DNA of 64,000 nucleotides, taken from Styela clava (Eukaryota > Chordata > Ascidiacea > Stolidobranchia > Styelidae). The translations under genes were made by a program, and so were the position numbers. The DNA is taken from the NCBI RefSeq assembly GCF_964204865.1, contig NC_135254.1, forward strand, positions 23,283,313-23,347,312, read 5' to 3'. Positions 35,188 to 47,806 of this stretch are shown piece by piece (position 1 is the stretch's first letter; each line of letters begins with the position of its first letter). A model generated the notes under the pieces. It saw only the letters and a program-made list of their open reading frames with translations. It made no database searches and was not told the DNA's origin.

Positions 35188-35742
35188 GGCTAGTAGAAGA
35201 TACGCGATGCGACTTATGTGGATGAGCGGGCATTGTTGCGTTCATTGTGACGTCACGGACCCACGAGATTCGACTCGTGCCCTCGAAGTTCTACTCTGAT
35301 TCGTCGAATCTGGCTGACACCGGACTCGTCCCATCACTAGCACGTAACTGTCGTTTTATCGGTTTGACTCGACACACCGGAGTCGCCAAATCGTGTTTTC
35401 AGTGTTTATTAAATTCGGCAGAAAAATCAATTGAATAGAGCAACCTTTTTGATGGAGCTAGACCCTAATGAAACATTCCGGAAGCACGAAGAATCCCTGC
35501 TCAACTGTTTATTGTTTTTTATTGTTTACATTGTATAAACTATAAATATATTATATATATATATAACAGCAAACAGGTATATATGATTATATTCAAACAG
35601 TATATATATAGGGTTAATATAGTGTCTCGGGTTTAACTGGAAACTCGTGAACCCCCATAGGATGGCACGGAATCCCGGTTAAAAACTACTGATCTGGAAA
35701 ATAACATTATATATTTTACGACTACTGAATGATTTGTAGTAG

Positions 35743-36063
35743 TTAAACCGTACAAGGACGGGAAGGGATGTGCAAAAGTCTCCACGGAATATACTTTCGG
35801 TTAAAGCTATATTGTTTGTCAGTTAAAAAACGATGAGATTCTATCTGATCGGTAATGGCTGAATTGAGAAGTGGTTTTCTCATAATTTGCAAAAGACTAA
35901 TTGAACGATATTTACCAGAACCCATGCGATCACCGCTGTTTTTAAAAGTGGGAACAATGACAGGTAATTTCCAGCAGTCTGTAAAAGGAGATTCGGACAT
36001 ACATTTGTTAAATAATTTTGACAATACTGAAGACAGTTCAGGAGAACATATTTTCCTCTCCAA
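35743..36063 (-). mobile_element. non-LTR reverse transcriptase fragment
   Basis: The minus strand encodes about 100 residues of an RT N-terminal region: LSKLFNKCMSESPFTDCWK, then VPTFKNSGDRM and KYRSISLL (normally YRPISLL), and HRFLTDKQYSF. This matches the start of the RT domain in jockey/I/CR1-type elements. Both flanks lack the catalytic core, so it is an isolated dead fragment, unrelated in frame to the 44-51 kb element. Confidence 0.7.
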
Positions 36064-38998
36064 GGGCTCCGTAAGACTTAAAGTTTGAGAATCCCTGGTC
36101 TACGCTACGGTACCAACCAAAAATGATTCAAGCCCGCTTGAACCCTGTGAGTCGGTTTTCCGGCTTACCCGAGTACACTCTCTGCAAGCCGGAAAACTGG
36201 CTTGCGCCTCGAGTAAAAAGCAAAGAACTTTATACTCTTATATCTTAACAACCACAATGAGTATTCAAATAAGTTTCATACTGCATGAAAGCTGGTCATT
36301 GGGGCTATTTATGTCATAAATATCGATCATATATTTTACAATTGTCCTAGAAAAACTGACGTACTAATTAATGTACGTATGAAAATATTAAGTAAAAGCA
36401 AATTTTAAATACCAAAAAAGTTCGATTTCTTAAGGAAATAACCTAATGTGTAATCGACAATATAGATATAGAAAATTTGAATATCTTTCTATGGACAGTT
36501 TCGTACTGATTTTATGTTGAGCCATTCAAATTTTATATGCAACTGTTTCAATATTTTGTAGTCTTGACCGCATCGCTACGACAACTTGACCTTACCAACA
36601 ACGTAATTCGACGTCTTGTCACGCACGAATTTACGTTTATCACGCAAATGCAACAGAGCGTATCGATATTCGCAACACGTAACGCTGACATGTTATTATT
36701 TAAATCCGTGAAAGATAATTAATGAATTTAATGTTACGCATTCTATCGCCTGGAAAATTGATTATCAGCCCAAGATCCATAAACTTGTGTCGTACCGTCC
36801 AAGAGATAAGACAGATCATGGTTTATAGTAAATAACAAAACAATAAAAAACATGAAACCATAATGAATGTCAGATCATGTAATGCGACATAATTCATAAG
36901 ACAGTAGGAGTCGCAGGCCTGTCTTCAAGATCAGGATAGCTAAAGTCGTTAGAACTTTGTTCTTCCGAAAAATAAAGATTGCCTAGTGAATCTTACAGGT
37001 GAAATTATTTTTTAAAAACATACTGTATAGTTTCATATAAAGCGGTATCGATATTGCAACGTATTGGTACTTCAATAATTATTATAATCGTATAAGACTG
37101 AAACATGTGTAATACATTCCAGGTGTGTTTCTGGTCTCACTATGACTCATGAGTTCTTCTCAGGCGCCTCCAAATTTGATGGATTCAGACAGTGAACGAT
37201 GAAGTTCGAGATCTTTACTTGCTCCTGCTAACTTTTCATATTCGATCTCTTATTCTGCTCATTTGAGCAAGCAAATACTCATTTTTGTTGATATTTGAGC
37301 TAATATTGGCGAGCAAGTGAACTATTTTTCAGGGGAAATTTCTAGTTTTGTTAGACTATTACAATATTCATTTTACGCATCCGTATAGATTTTTATCTTG
37401 CTCTGCACAGAAAAATGACTACTCATTGGGTCTAACCGTTTTAGTTTAGTGAAATCGATATTGTGGAAGACCTCATTCTTGTATAATTCCAGTTCATCTG
37501 ATTTACAAGCATGGCTGTGCTCTACAAATAAAAGTAAAATTGAAACGGTGATATAGGCTCATTTTTCTTTCGACATAACTAAATAATTCTGAAAACTTCG
37601 TTTTATTTTTATAGATGACATGTTTGAAACCGAAAGTGTGTCAGATTCAGACCCAGACTTTGTTTTTAATGAAGAGTGTGATGAGAATTAAGAAAACTGA
37701 CAAGGTGTTAAAACTAAAAAATTATCCGACTACGCTCAACGCAATTCCACACAGGGTTAGTTCTATTTTAATTTTCAATTTATTTGATATCGTCATTGTT
37801 AATATACTCTTAATCTAACCAATTCTTCTGATTATCTGTACTTAGACGTTGGGTGATCATATAAGCCAGCGCCCCTTTAATTAAATGGAAAAATAAAAGT
37901 TGCAAAGAAATTGTCTCGCTATATTAAAAATTCTAATTAAATTTACGTTCACAATTAATAAATGGAAAATGCATTCGAGTGTGCAAAAAATTTTCGGCTA
38001 CGATTGGTATTAGCTTACGAACCTTGCTGTCGTGACTGGGAATTCCGGAACAATTCATAAAGTTTATGGACCAGCGTCGTCCACGAAATGTAGCAAGGAG
38101 AGCAATTACTGCACAATGTAATATTCATTGAATAAAGACTGAAACATTTATTTTTTAAAGTAAAACTTCTTTTATCCAAGAGCAGAATATGGATTTGAGA
38201 AAAATATGTGACCACATGCTCTACCCACATTGCCATCTCATTATTGCCGTTCTATAGGTACCTAGTCCTATAAGAATAAAAAGTATCTAACTACCGGAAC
38301 GACTGTTTCAAACCTTCATCGTATATATTCCGAAGAAGCGGCAAATTCTGAGAGACGGCTTGTGTGCATCGCAAAGTTTAGGAAACATTTAAAAGAAAAT
38401 TATTCAACTTTCCTTTTTAGGAAGGATCCATAATTTCGGTATGATATTTGTGTGGGATTTTCCCAAGGAGATATCGATGACGGAGAGTATGGAGTTCACA
38501 TTATAGCAAAAAATGCCAGAGGTAAAAAAAAAAGTTATGAAAAGAATCAGCTAATGCGAGCAGATACGTTTGGACTGAGGACTTGAAGGCAATCTTCATT
38601 CTTCCCATAACACAAGTTATTATAAAGACGAACCTTCAGATTCATCCAGAAACTTCAAAAGAACTAGTTATTAGGCAGTGCGACGAGGCCCTGAAAATGT
38701 TTAGAAAGTGAGTTTCGTGGCGCACACATGGGGTTAATTTTTTTTTTTAATAGTTTTGAATGAAAATGAACATACTGAACACATTACAGCTTGTTCACAC
38801 TAACGAAAATTAAATGAATACAGTATGTTCATAACATAGTGAACAGAAATATTACAATCACCCTTTTTTCAGTTTATGTGGTTGTGTATTTGAAAACAAA
38901 GGCAATACTATTTATAAAAACAGGACTTTCGACACTAACAGATGTCTGAAAATAATTACTAATAAATAATATTTATTGAATTAACTTCGGACTTCTTT
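36064..38998. other. 2.9-kb stretch without a recognised gene
   Basis: A hAT-like terminus (gtttgagaatccctggtc) lies at 36086-36103. At about 37620-37760 short acidic frames (SVSDSDPDFVFNEECDEN) are followed by frameshifts, and at about 38330-38710 there are further short frames. These could be a decayed transposon ORF; no family is assigned. Confidence 0.3.
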
Positions 38999-39089
38999 AA
39001 GTATGCGCACCAAGATGGCGCACAACCTGAACTCAGGTTGTGTACTAGGTTAGGGCTCAGGTTGTGCGACATCTTGGTGCGCATACTTC
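38999..39089. repeat. foldback MITE, short AAGATGGCG family
   Basis: Near-perfect inverted arms of about 33 bp, AAGTATGCGCACCAAGATGG and its inverse CCATCTTGGTGCGCATACTT-type end, are separated by about 25 bp. The arms continue through CGCACAACCTGA. It is the best preserved short copy; compare 23258-23372. Confidence 0.82.
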
Positions 39090-40439
39090 AATATCTAGTT
39101 CCTATGAGTTGCTTCCGAAATCCTCATTCTCAAAAATCGACTTTTTCTCCATAGGTTTACTGTGGTTTTTGCAGTCGAAACAAAAACAAAATTCTGTGCA
39201 ATTTAAGTTGTTTTTTACACACATGCATAAATTATTTTGGCCCCCACTTTTTTTTACACTTGCAGTTTGCCAACCTAAGAACTGATTTGGGGGCTGTAAG
39301 TGGATCCATTAATTTAACCCGCAAAACACCATAAAACCCATCCATGGCCAATAGGTGGGAAAATGATTGGCTTTGGTTCTAGGAAACAGTGATGAATACA
39401 TGTCTAGTAATTTGCCCTCAGAACATGCTTCTTTAGTGAACCATTGTTGGATGGAAGAATATAATCCAAAGCTGTGCCAGTTTTGAAAAGACGTGTCCTG
39501 GCATCATTTACATTCGTTATATTCTCCCCACACAGCGATAAAACAAATTCCTTAGCTTTCATTCATTAATGCCTCGTTAACCTCAAAAGATCTTTATAGT
39601 TGAGAAAAAAATGAATTTCAAGTCCGCCAATATCAGTTTGATTGATAGTTTCAAGTGCAGAAGAATGCCAAAGTATTTCAATATGAATATTCCATCTAAG
39701 CTGTTTGCAACTGTTATGATTCCCATATACCTGTACGCCTTTCTTCAAGACTTCTCCGATCCATTTTATTCTTACAGGTATAGTGCTGATAGCAATAGCG
39801 ACGATAGCCTGCGTTAGGTTGGATTGGTAGAACATTGGCGTTTTCTTTTGTAGTACAGTATCTAAAATTAACAACATGAGTGTTTTAGACAAATAAAAAT
39901 ACTATTAAATACTGCAGTGTTGGCATACTAGGCTATTTCTACACTAATCTAGATAAATCACCAGTCTGAAACATCAGCCTACAACTTGATACATGATTTC
40001 TCACCTCTCAATCGCTTCATTGCTTTCAACTTCTGCATGACTTATCATTGCTTAGTTCTTGTCGACTTTATGAATTTGGACCAACTAATCAGTAAAATTG
40101 GTTATTTTCCCCTCTTCCTCACAAAAGTGAATTACGAAAACGGTAATTATTTTCTGAATCACATTTATAAGCTGTAGCCAGTGTAGCCTATATATATATA
40201 TATAGTAGTAGTAGAAGTCTGCCGAATATTCAAGAATTGTCATTAAATTAATCATAAACCTTTTATACAAGCATGAAAATACCGTATCGTTGTTTGTGGC
40301 ATATCTTCCTAGGTAGCTTAGCCTTTTTAGAAGTTACCGCACCGTACCTATTCAACAACGTTATATGAGCTAGTGCTCAACAAAAATTGCTATTCATGGT
40401 ACGGATCTACATTATTTGCTGTTTGGTTAAGGTTATCCC
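39090..40439. other. no clear gene; minus-strand frame at 39566-39892
   Basis: A 108-codon minus frame contains two stretches (DTVLQKKTPMFYQSNL... and VYGNHNSCKQLRW...) with plausible splice words around them (ttaattttag at about 39858, gtaagaat at about 39778). I cannot name a family. It could be a decayed mobile-element ORF. Confidence 0.3.
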
Positions 40440-42154
40440 CTAACGCCCGACCCGAGTCGGCGCTAGATCAACAGCCACAAGACAAGGAGGACGCTGCCGC
40501 ATCAAGGAGAACTGCTGCTGAAGAACCGTCTGCCACTGTTGCATCTCAAACGACCACGGAGACTCGCAAGCGACTAAGAGACCACTCCCAGTCTACTTGC
40601 AGACGAACCGAGACATGGACCTTGGCGGACTAATGGATGTACTAAGTGTTAACACCGCAACACGAGGTTTCTGCGACCAGAGGAGGGGTTGTACAAGAGC
40701 AACAATTGTACTAGAAAGACAACTGGATACATTACTTTGTCTCGTACAGCAGTGGTCGTCAATCACCGGGCCGCGGCCCATTGCCGCGTCCGCGGAAAGA
40801 TTACTACCGGTCCGCAGAAAGATGGCCTGATGAAAGCGGCCAAAGCCCTAATAACACCTTTACAAACCAGACAAAAACAACGCATCTGAGCAGCATGTCT
40901 GACTTTATGAACGATTTCCACGTCAATAGATATGGCTAAACAAACATCAATAAAGCAATTCTCGAATGACTGCGCCCCAAAGTATCTAACGAAACTCAAA
41001 GTGTAGATATACCGGGAACATCAATCGCGAAGAAAAAATACTTTGTATTTGCAATATGAATTCATAGCCATAAGTGGCAGCAAAGAAATTTGTCCAGTTT
41101 GCTCCTTTTTTCATAATAAACTCTTAAATGAAGCCTTAGAAACTTCCTCGAACGATGCGATTGTCTCGTTGACGTCGAGATTGTGTTATATAGGGCAGTT
41201 GATTTAAATTTCAAGTGATTATGAGTTGAGAAGCATCTTTGCAAAATATACCTTGGCAGTTTTTGATCTATAATTTTCTATGAATACCCAGACGTTTGCG
41301 GGCGCAGTTACCTTTTGCCTTATGTGAGGTCGGGTTTTCAATAGTGACAACTGACAACTACAAAAAAGAAGGCTGAATGCAAGAAACACGTAACGTGTAT
41401 CACTCTCGACCGTGTTTCAAAAATTGGAACAATTAATGCCCAGCAAACAAATGCAGATTTCGCAATAAATATCATCACCTTTGTTTTGAATAGATTGCCA
41501 ACACAAAGGTGGTCCCGCCAAAATTTTGGTCAGGCTTTACCGGTCCGTCACTTAAAAAAGGTTGCCGAGCACTGGCGTACAGCAATGGAAAAAGCTGCAG
41601 AGGAGAGTTTCTTGAGAACACTGGAGGAGAGACTGCACTGCAGAGCAGGAGACGTCATAATGGAGGTGACTCTGCCAAATAAGCCGCCGACTCTCATCTC
41701 AATTCGGAGAATCCCGTACGAGAAATCTTTTTCAAAAGCTGATGCTAATGATGCACTCATGATGGACGCACTGCACTCATGATGGACGACTTCAGAAAGG
41801 AACACCTGCCAGACATTACCATCGACGGCAAAAGATGCAAGGCGTAGGCTACTTGCCGAAGGAGCTGCATGTACCGACATGCAACAAATGCCTTCAAGCT
41901 GGCCACACCAGAATGCGTCATTGAGGCAGTCTGTAGGCACTGCAAATAACCGGGTCATCTCAAGCGAAACTGCGAACAACGAGAGAAAAAGTTTCCCACA
42001 CTCAGCGACACATGGTCTGTACCCAGACCGAAAAGGGTAAATCAAATGGAAACAACAAACCCGTCTGAAGGCATCGCTCCAGAAAGTGCAAAAAACCCGA
42101 CTCAGACTGAAAAAGTTCTGGAGGTTGCACGACAATTTACAGATTGAACCAACG
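40440..42154 (+). pseudogene. gag-like retroelement relic with zinc knuckles, split by a hAT element
   Basis: From about 40440 the plus strand encodes a polar Gln/Ala/Thr-rich segment. The coding is interrupted by the hAT insertion at 40750-41574 and resumes with MEKAAEESFLRTLEERLHCR and GDVIMEVTLPNKPPTLISIR. At 41883-41980 are two CCHC-like knuckles: CNKCLQAGHTRM, whose final Cys is missing, and CRHCK-stop-PGHLKRNC, with TAA inside the second knuckle. A basic, Pro/Thr-rich tail follows to about 42150. The order fits gag of a non-LTR or LTR element; no polymerase follows directly. Several stops and shifts mark it as dead. Confidence 0.6.
40750..41574 (+). mobile_element. hAT element with target duplication and BED-finger remnant
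   Basis: The left end is CAGTGGTCGTCAATCACCGG and the right end gttgccgagcactg is its approximate inverse, with ccggtccg near both ends. The flanks tcgtacag (40742-40749) and gcgtacag (41575-41582) match at 7 of 8 bases. Inside, at about 41038-41190, the plus strand reads TLYLQYEFIAISGSKEICPV, then CSFFHNKLLNEALE. This is the N-terminal zinc-finger region typical of hAT/ZBED transposases, without the rest of the enzyme. The insertion splits the gag-like relic. Confidence 0.78.
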
Positions 42155-42420
42155 AGCCAGTCAGCCAGTAGTTTATTTTTCACTAAAATGAAAATGCACT
42201 CACTGTGAACAAAAATTGAACATGATATTTCACGATGAAGAGTGACGCGAAAAATCGAAGTTGGTTATCAAGCAGCGACACCTGAGATAAAAGTCTAACT
42301 TTGACACATGTGTAATAAAAAATAAGTCGAACAATATATAAACGAGAATAACGGTCAGAGACCGAAGACTTATCGATCGAAAGTTAGGGGATCCCCCAAA
42401 ACAGAAACTGCGGTTTCGAT

Positions 42421-42965
42421 TCGAAAAATTCTGCAAACCCGAACTGGATTGTTTTGAATAGTTTTCAGCCGATATCAAAAATGTAGGAAACAATAGCCAA
42501 CTCCCCATGTCGTCGTCGAAATACTACTCGAGGAAATACTTTTATGAAGAATTCTGCAAATCCGAACTGGATTGTTTCGATTAGTTTCCAGCCAATAGCC
42601 TATTTACCAATCCTATATTTTGTGTCAAATACAACGGCGCTAACCCGGGTGGCGATGGCTATTCAAACACAGCCTAGCGATATTTTGGTGAGGAATTCTG
42701 CAACCCCGAACCTGATAGAGGGATATGGACATTGCTTAAACTTTAAAGAGTAATTATAAGTAACGAGATACGATCTCGCGGCGTGTATCCTTCGCTCCGA
42801 CTCAATACCGTGGAAAATTTCTCGAAGGAAACTTGCGCATTGCGACGACGACAAAGCTACAAGAGAGATATGGACAATGCTTAAAGATTAATCACGAGAT
42901 ACGATCTAGCGGTTTGTATCCTTCGCTCTGACTCACTAGCGTGAAAACTTGCGCATCGGACACGC
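42421..42965. repeat. cluster of diverged direct repeats
   Basis: The word attctgcaaacccgaactgg (42431) recurs as attctgcaaatccgaactgg (42550) and attctgcaaccccgaacctg (42694). A second unit, gatatggacattgcttaaa followed by acgagatacgatctcgcggc and gtatccttcgctccgactca (from about 42721), recurs diverged at about 42865-42960. These tandem units lie downstream of the gag-like relic. Confidence 0.72.
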
Positions 42966-44101
42966 ACACACACATTCAGCGCGTCTCGAAAATCTCTCGC
43001 TTTGTAAAAATCCAGATTTCTTCATCACTAATTAATTAATAACTCGCTAATCATAATTCGCCCAAAATCAATAGGCTACTGGTCCGAAATATGATGAATG
43101 CACATGCAAAAATCTGCAGCAGATCCAATTTCACTTTCGTGAGATATCGCGTGCATCTAACAGACAGACAGATAAACAGACAAATACCTATCAACATACT
43201 TACTGATTAAAATCGATAAGTAATTAGGAATATTATAGTTCAAATATCAAATTTGTTACAGAAAAGAAGACTCCGGGCACCGTCAATTACGGGAGAGGTA
43301 ACCAAAGGCAACGAGAGCATAACAACGACCGAAGTGACTATCGCTTAGGCAGCGACACGGCAGACTTGGTATCCTGCAGAACGATAAATCCATTTCTGAG
43401 GTTGCACGACAATCTACAGATGAAACCAACGAGAAATCCGTCTGTGAATTGTCACTGAATTCTCATCGTCAACCTCGGAAATAAGAGAGATCGGTGATTG
43501 GTTCGAATGTGAGGATGGCATCAAATGACGCACAACCTGAAAAAGTTTTGAATGACGCACAACCAAGAAAATCGAATCCAACCGCAAAACAACAAGAAAC
43601 AAACGGGTAAACCAAACAGACATCGACCATTGGCAACACGCCCTTCCGACTGTCATCAAAAGGGAGTGCGTATCGTCACGCTAATACCCGAATTGCGTAA
43701 GTCATTTTTGACGAATTTGAGTTTTCCCGTCAAAACCCATCTATATGTTGTTGCGCAGCAGCATGTTGAATTAGTTTTCATTGAACGGATAATAAAACGC
43801 TTTACTGGGAGAAGAAACCGCTTTGCCTAAGTCAGGGATGTGACAACGTTTCACGTGAACCACCGCGCGGCGGTGACTATTTGAACGTATGCACGTATGT
43901 TCTGAGCCTCGCTCGGAGCTTGACCGCAACAGCTAGGGAGAAACCAAGAAATCAACGCGTTCAAGAAAAAGTAAAAGGAAGACCGAAAAGGAAGATGAAT
44001 TACTCAACAGCTGTTACTTCAATTCCTGCCGCAGAAGAACCCTCTAATGAAACTAGAAATGCAAGGCCACGATCACCATTCCTGATTACTGGACTTGGAC
44101 T
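42966..44101. other. repeat-derived sequence without a gene
   Basis: It contains the inverse copy of the 21330 repeat (43150-43235). A 36-bp word starting gaggttgcacgacaatctac (43399-43434) matches 42119-42154 with few differences, and two gacgcacaacc words lie near 43535-43563. Polar short frames at 43881-44090 are not assignable. Confidence 0.45.
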
Positions 44102-46193
44102 TTACCGGATTTTAATGCTAATGAGAATTTTATGGTTCACAGTATCAAATGCTTTTTTTAAGTCCAAAAATATGCTAGAGCCTACCAATCCTTTGTCTAT
44201 GATTTCATAATATTTACAAATTATATCTAATATTGCGTGTTTTGTAGAGTGATGGCTCCAAAATCCAAACTGATGACAATTTATAATAGAATGCTTATCT
44301 AGAAAATTTTGAAGGCGCACAACCATTAGCTTCTCAAAAATAATCGAAAGGCATGAAAGAATAGAAATGGGACGATAATTGGAAACATCTTCTTTTTTTT
44401 CAGCCTTAAACACATGGACAACCCTAGCCACTTTAAGATGATTAGGAAATACACCAAGACGCACAGAATGATTAAAAAGTTGAGAGATTGCAGGACTAAT
44501 GGTACTACTGAGGAGTTTCACAAGATAAGCTGGAATATGATCAAACCCTGTTGCTTTGTTTGTTTTTAAAGAATTAATGATATTTTCAATCTCAATCACT
44601 GAGGCTTCTTCCATGAACATGGACGATATGTTCGGACTTACGGACTACCAATAAATTTAAGGTGCTCATTATCACTCGTATCATCAAATACTGATGACAA
44701 ATTTTGGCCGATCTGTGAAAAGTAATTATTCAACATTGCTGACCTTTTATCACTGTCATGCACAATATCCCCTGATGACTGATTGATGAGTCTATTGGGG
44801 GGGTCTCTGTTAGATTTAGAATTTATTAGGGAATTGATCATATTCCAGGTCTTTTTGGAATCATTTATATATTTTTTGAAGCAATCAGCAAAATACATCT
44901 GTTTGGCTTTATCTTTTAAATGACATAACTCATTAGCGTACCTCTTGTAATATTGTTTTTGTTCATTTGAACCGTTAATAAAGTGGGATTTATGCAGCTT
45001 ATCTCTCACTTTAGTTGAGCGTAGAATGCCCGAGGTGATCAAGGGTTTTTTCTCAAGTTGGCGTTGTTTACGGGTTAATTTTCTGAGTGGCGCATGCTTG
45101 TTGCACACACTCATGACTTTGGAGACAAAATTATTAAAATATGAATTGAAGTTTTCAGTGTTAATTGTCCTAGGAATCTCATAGGAGTGAATGAGTTCTT
45201 GGGCATCCCTAACAAAGTTGTCTGAGTCAAATTTGCTCATATCGCGCTTCAATTTATGTTGGTGCAGGGGCAGAGCATGATTAAGTTGAACTTGGCAAAA
45301 AATAGAATAATGGTCCGTCAAACATGTCTGCCATACAAATGACAATATATTTTTTTCAAATATATTGGAATACATATGGTCTAATAAGGTAGAAGTAGAG
45401 CTAGTTGTTCTCGTCGGGTGTGTTATCAATGGAACTGTGACATGGGACTTCAGCATGTCAAGAAAGTTTTTTGTGAAGTTTGAGGAGCGCAGCAAATTAA
45501 TATTAATGTCACCTAGAATTATAATTTTTTTTAATCAAAAACCAAATTGTAGAGTGTACTACTGAGTGCACTCATAAAAGATGATTGATTAGGTCCAGGA
45601 TGTCGATACAATACACCAATAATATTTGGCAAGGAATTTTCAATATGAGTGGGTATTTCCACCCAAAGCTGCTCACAATCAGTGACATCCAACATATATT
45701 TATGAATCAGAGTAGGATTAAGATGGGACTTAAAATACATTCCAACCCCACCAGCATTAAGTTTTGTTGGTGTGTGGAAAAAATCATAACCATTTATATC
45801 AATATTTACTATGGGGTCTTTTTTAAGTTTAGTTTCGGAAAGTGCTATTATGGTGGGGGATGATTCCAATTCATATATAATGTTTGACAACTCATCAATA
45901 TGCTTTTGAATTGAACGAATATTGAAGTGAGCTAAAGTTAGTTGATTTTTTGATGTACCAGAGCAATTCAAGACATTTCGAACTTCGCTAAAACTCTCAA
46001 TTGAAAAGTATGGCTTAACATTGTAAAAATCAAAATCTGAAATATCAAGAATGGCATCTGATTCCGATTCTCTGTCTATTATGCATGGACAAGAAGAAAA
46101 AGGGGAAAATGTTTTTAAGCAATCAGGGCAAATTATACTACAACTATAAAGCATGATATTGGAACATATGCAGCAAAACTGCTGGGAAGCCAT
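44102..46193 (-). mobile_element. 5' half of a non-LTR retrotransposon (endonuclease and RT start)
   Basis: Read on the minus strand from the ATG at 46193: a Cys-rich N-terminus (CCICS, CPDC), then an AP-type endonuclease (HFNIRSI, ALSETKLKKD, NAGGVGMYFKS, GVLYRHPGP). A frameshift in an A-run near 45530 is followed by LGDININLL, LLDHMYSN and TDHYSIFC (the S/T-D-H motif). Next comes a spacer to 44638, with a second break at the short duplication agtccgtaagtccg. The RT start follows: INSLKTNKATGFDHIPAYLV, NYRPISILS and SIFLDLKKAFDTVNHKIL, after which homology stops at about 44107. The clade is jockey/CR1/L2-like; I cannot place it more finely. The 3' half lies on the other strand at 49309. Confidence 0.85.
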
Positions 46194-47806
46194 TTTGCCA
46201 AATTAATTACCTAATATCAATAACACAGGCCCATACAAAAAGTCAATCTACACTAACTTTTCTAAGTCAGACAGCTTTGTAATAGGAATTCTAGGGCTAT
46301 CTTTAGATTTTTTTCATGTAGATATTCACATTTGTGGTCCAGAGACTTTCATACATTCTGGATTTTTTTGCCACTCTAGCATTATACAGCAGATTATTCC
46401 GATAATTGGTAAGATTTTCATTGATATATAATGAACTCATACCTGGGATACCAAAATTCTTTATGTTGAAAGTTTCATATTTCTTAGATATGAATTCATT
46501 CCTTTTGTTTCGATCGTTTCAAAATAACAAATTAGTAATTACCCAGTTGGAGTTAGGGTTACAAATGATTTGAATTTCTAGTGCAATTTTCATTCCCAAC
46601 TAAGTAGGCTAAGTAATTTTCTCGTTTTGAGAGTTGGCGGGGGGTTTGTACCAAAGCTCCAAAAAGTTACTCTTCGAGACTCATTCGCTCGAAGCTATTG
46701 TTGGCCTAGCAGACTACAAATTTTGGTATCCGCCGCTTTTGGTTCGGCGAGATGTTTACACGCTGTACTGCTTGTCATCATAGCAGTAGCAGGACACGCT
46801 CCTGACCTGGCCCTATGCAAGCACGAAGCCACTGGCCTAGCAAATTACGAACTTTGGTGGCCGCTGCATTGAATTCGGTGTGATATGAGCAGGTCTGCCT
46901 AAACCCCTGATCAACTATTCCGTGCTGATTCTCATATGTGGCAACATTTGAAAACTCCTTCGGTAGCCTACTCTGCGACATTGAATAACACATAATTCAT
47001 TGCGAATCTGTTCCTAATTGATGCAAATAATGATATCAATGGTATTGTCACTGTACATGTAAACGACATGTGGTTAGATATTTTTTTTTTTTTTCAAATT
47101 AAAGTTTTGAACAGGTAGGCTATACGAGTTTGTAGGCGCAAACTCTAAAAAATACTGTTAAAAGATAGGGAAATCCATAAATCTCACCCTATACTCGGTA
47201 TAATTTATATCAGAACACGGCATGAATTCATCGTCATATTATGCTTGCTTCAACCCCTTCCCAACTTTTTTTTTGTTAAAATCCTCCTTCGCCTTTTTTG
47301 GAGCACTCAATTACCACCATGTAGAAAAAGTAGGCACGATATTTTGTTTGTTCTAATGTTATGCGCAAGTCGCACGTCCGCTTTTGTGCAGTTTATTTAG
47401 TTAATATTGTGTGCATAACTAAGTTTTATTATAGTTATAATTCTACTGAAGAATTTTGGCAATACTACAGAAAATACAAAGAAAATCCCTCCCCACGAAC
47501 AATGAGCATATGTATGAGCATATGTATATCATTGCCACGAACGACAAAAATCCTCCGGAGGATGGAATTCCTCCCGGGTAGGGGAACGTCACTTTGATTC
47601 ACCCTGGCCTGAAGCATGCATCAACAATGACATTAAACATGACAATGACATGTTGCATACAACAACTCAAAATTGTGTAACTACCGTAGAGTGCTGAAAA
47701 GTGGTTGGAGTGTGTTGCATCACATTTTTTATGATACCGGTATAGCTGCAGCGAGTCCAAAGCTATATGTGCATATGATTGCCGTATTTAATATTATTGA
47801 CAATTA
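46194..47806. other. no gene; tandem duplication at 46702-46962
   Basis: The stretch next to 46193 may be retrotransposon 5' UTR. At 46702 and 46833 related units start ggcctagcagactacaaatt / ggcctagcaaattacgaact, 131 bp apart, both running into ttcggcgagat / ttcggtgtgat. The rest, to the Harbinger element, shows nothing I can name. Confidence 0.5.

Noticed and set aside
35560..35640. CRISPR-like or satellite array
   Set aside because: Only a simple TA microsatellite; this is a eukaryotic genome and no spacer structure exists.
41548..42183. 211-codon minus-strand ORF
   Set aside because: It is antisense to the gag-like zinc-knuckle coding region, whose plus-strand motifs are more convincing.
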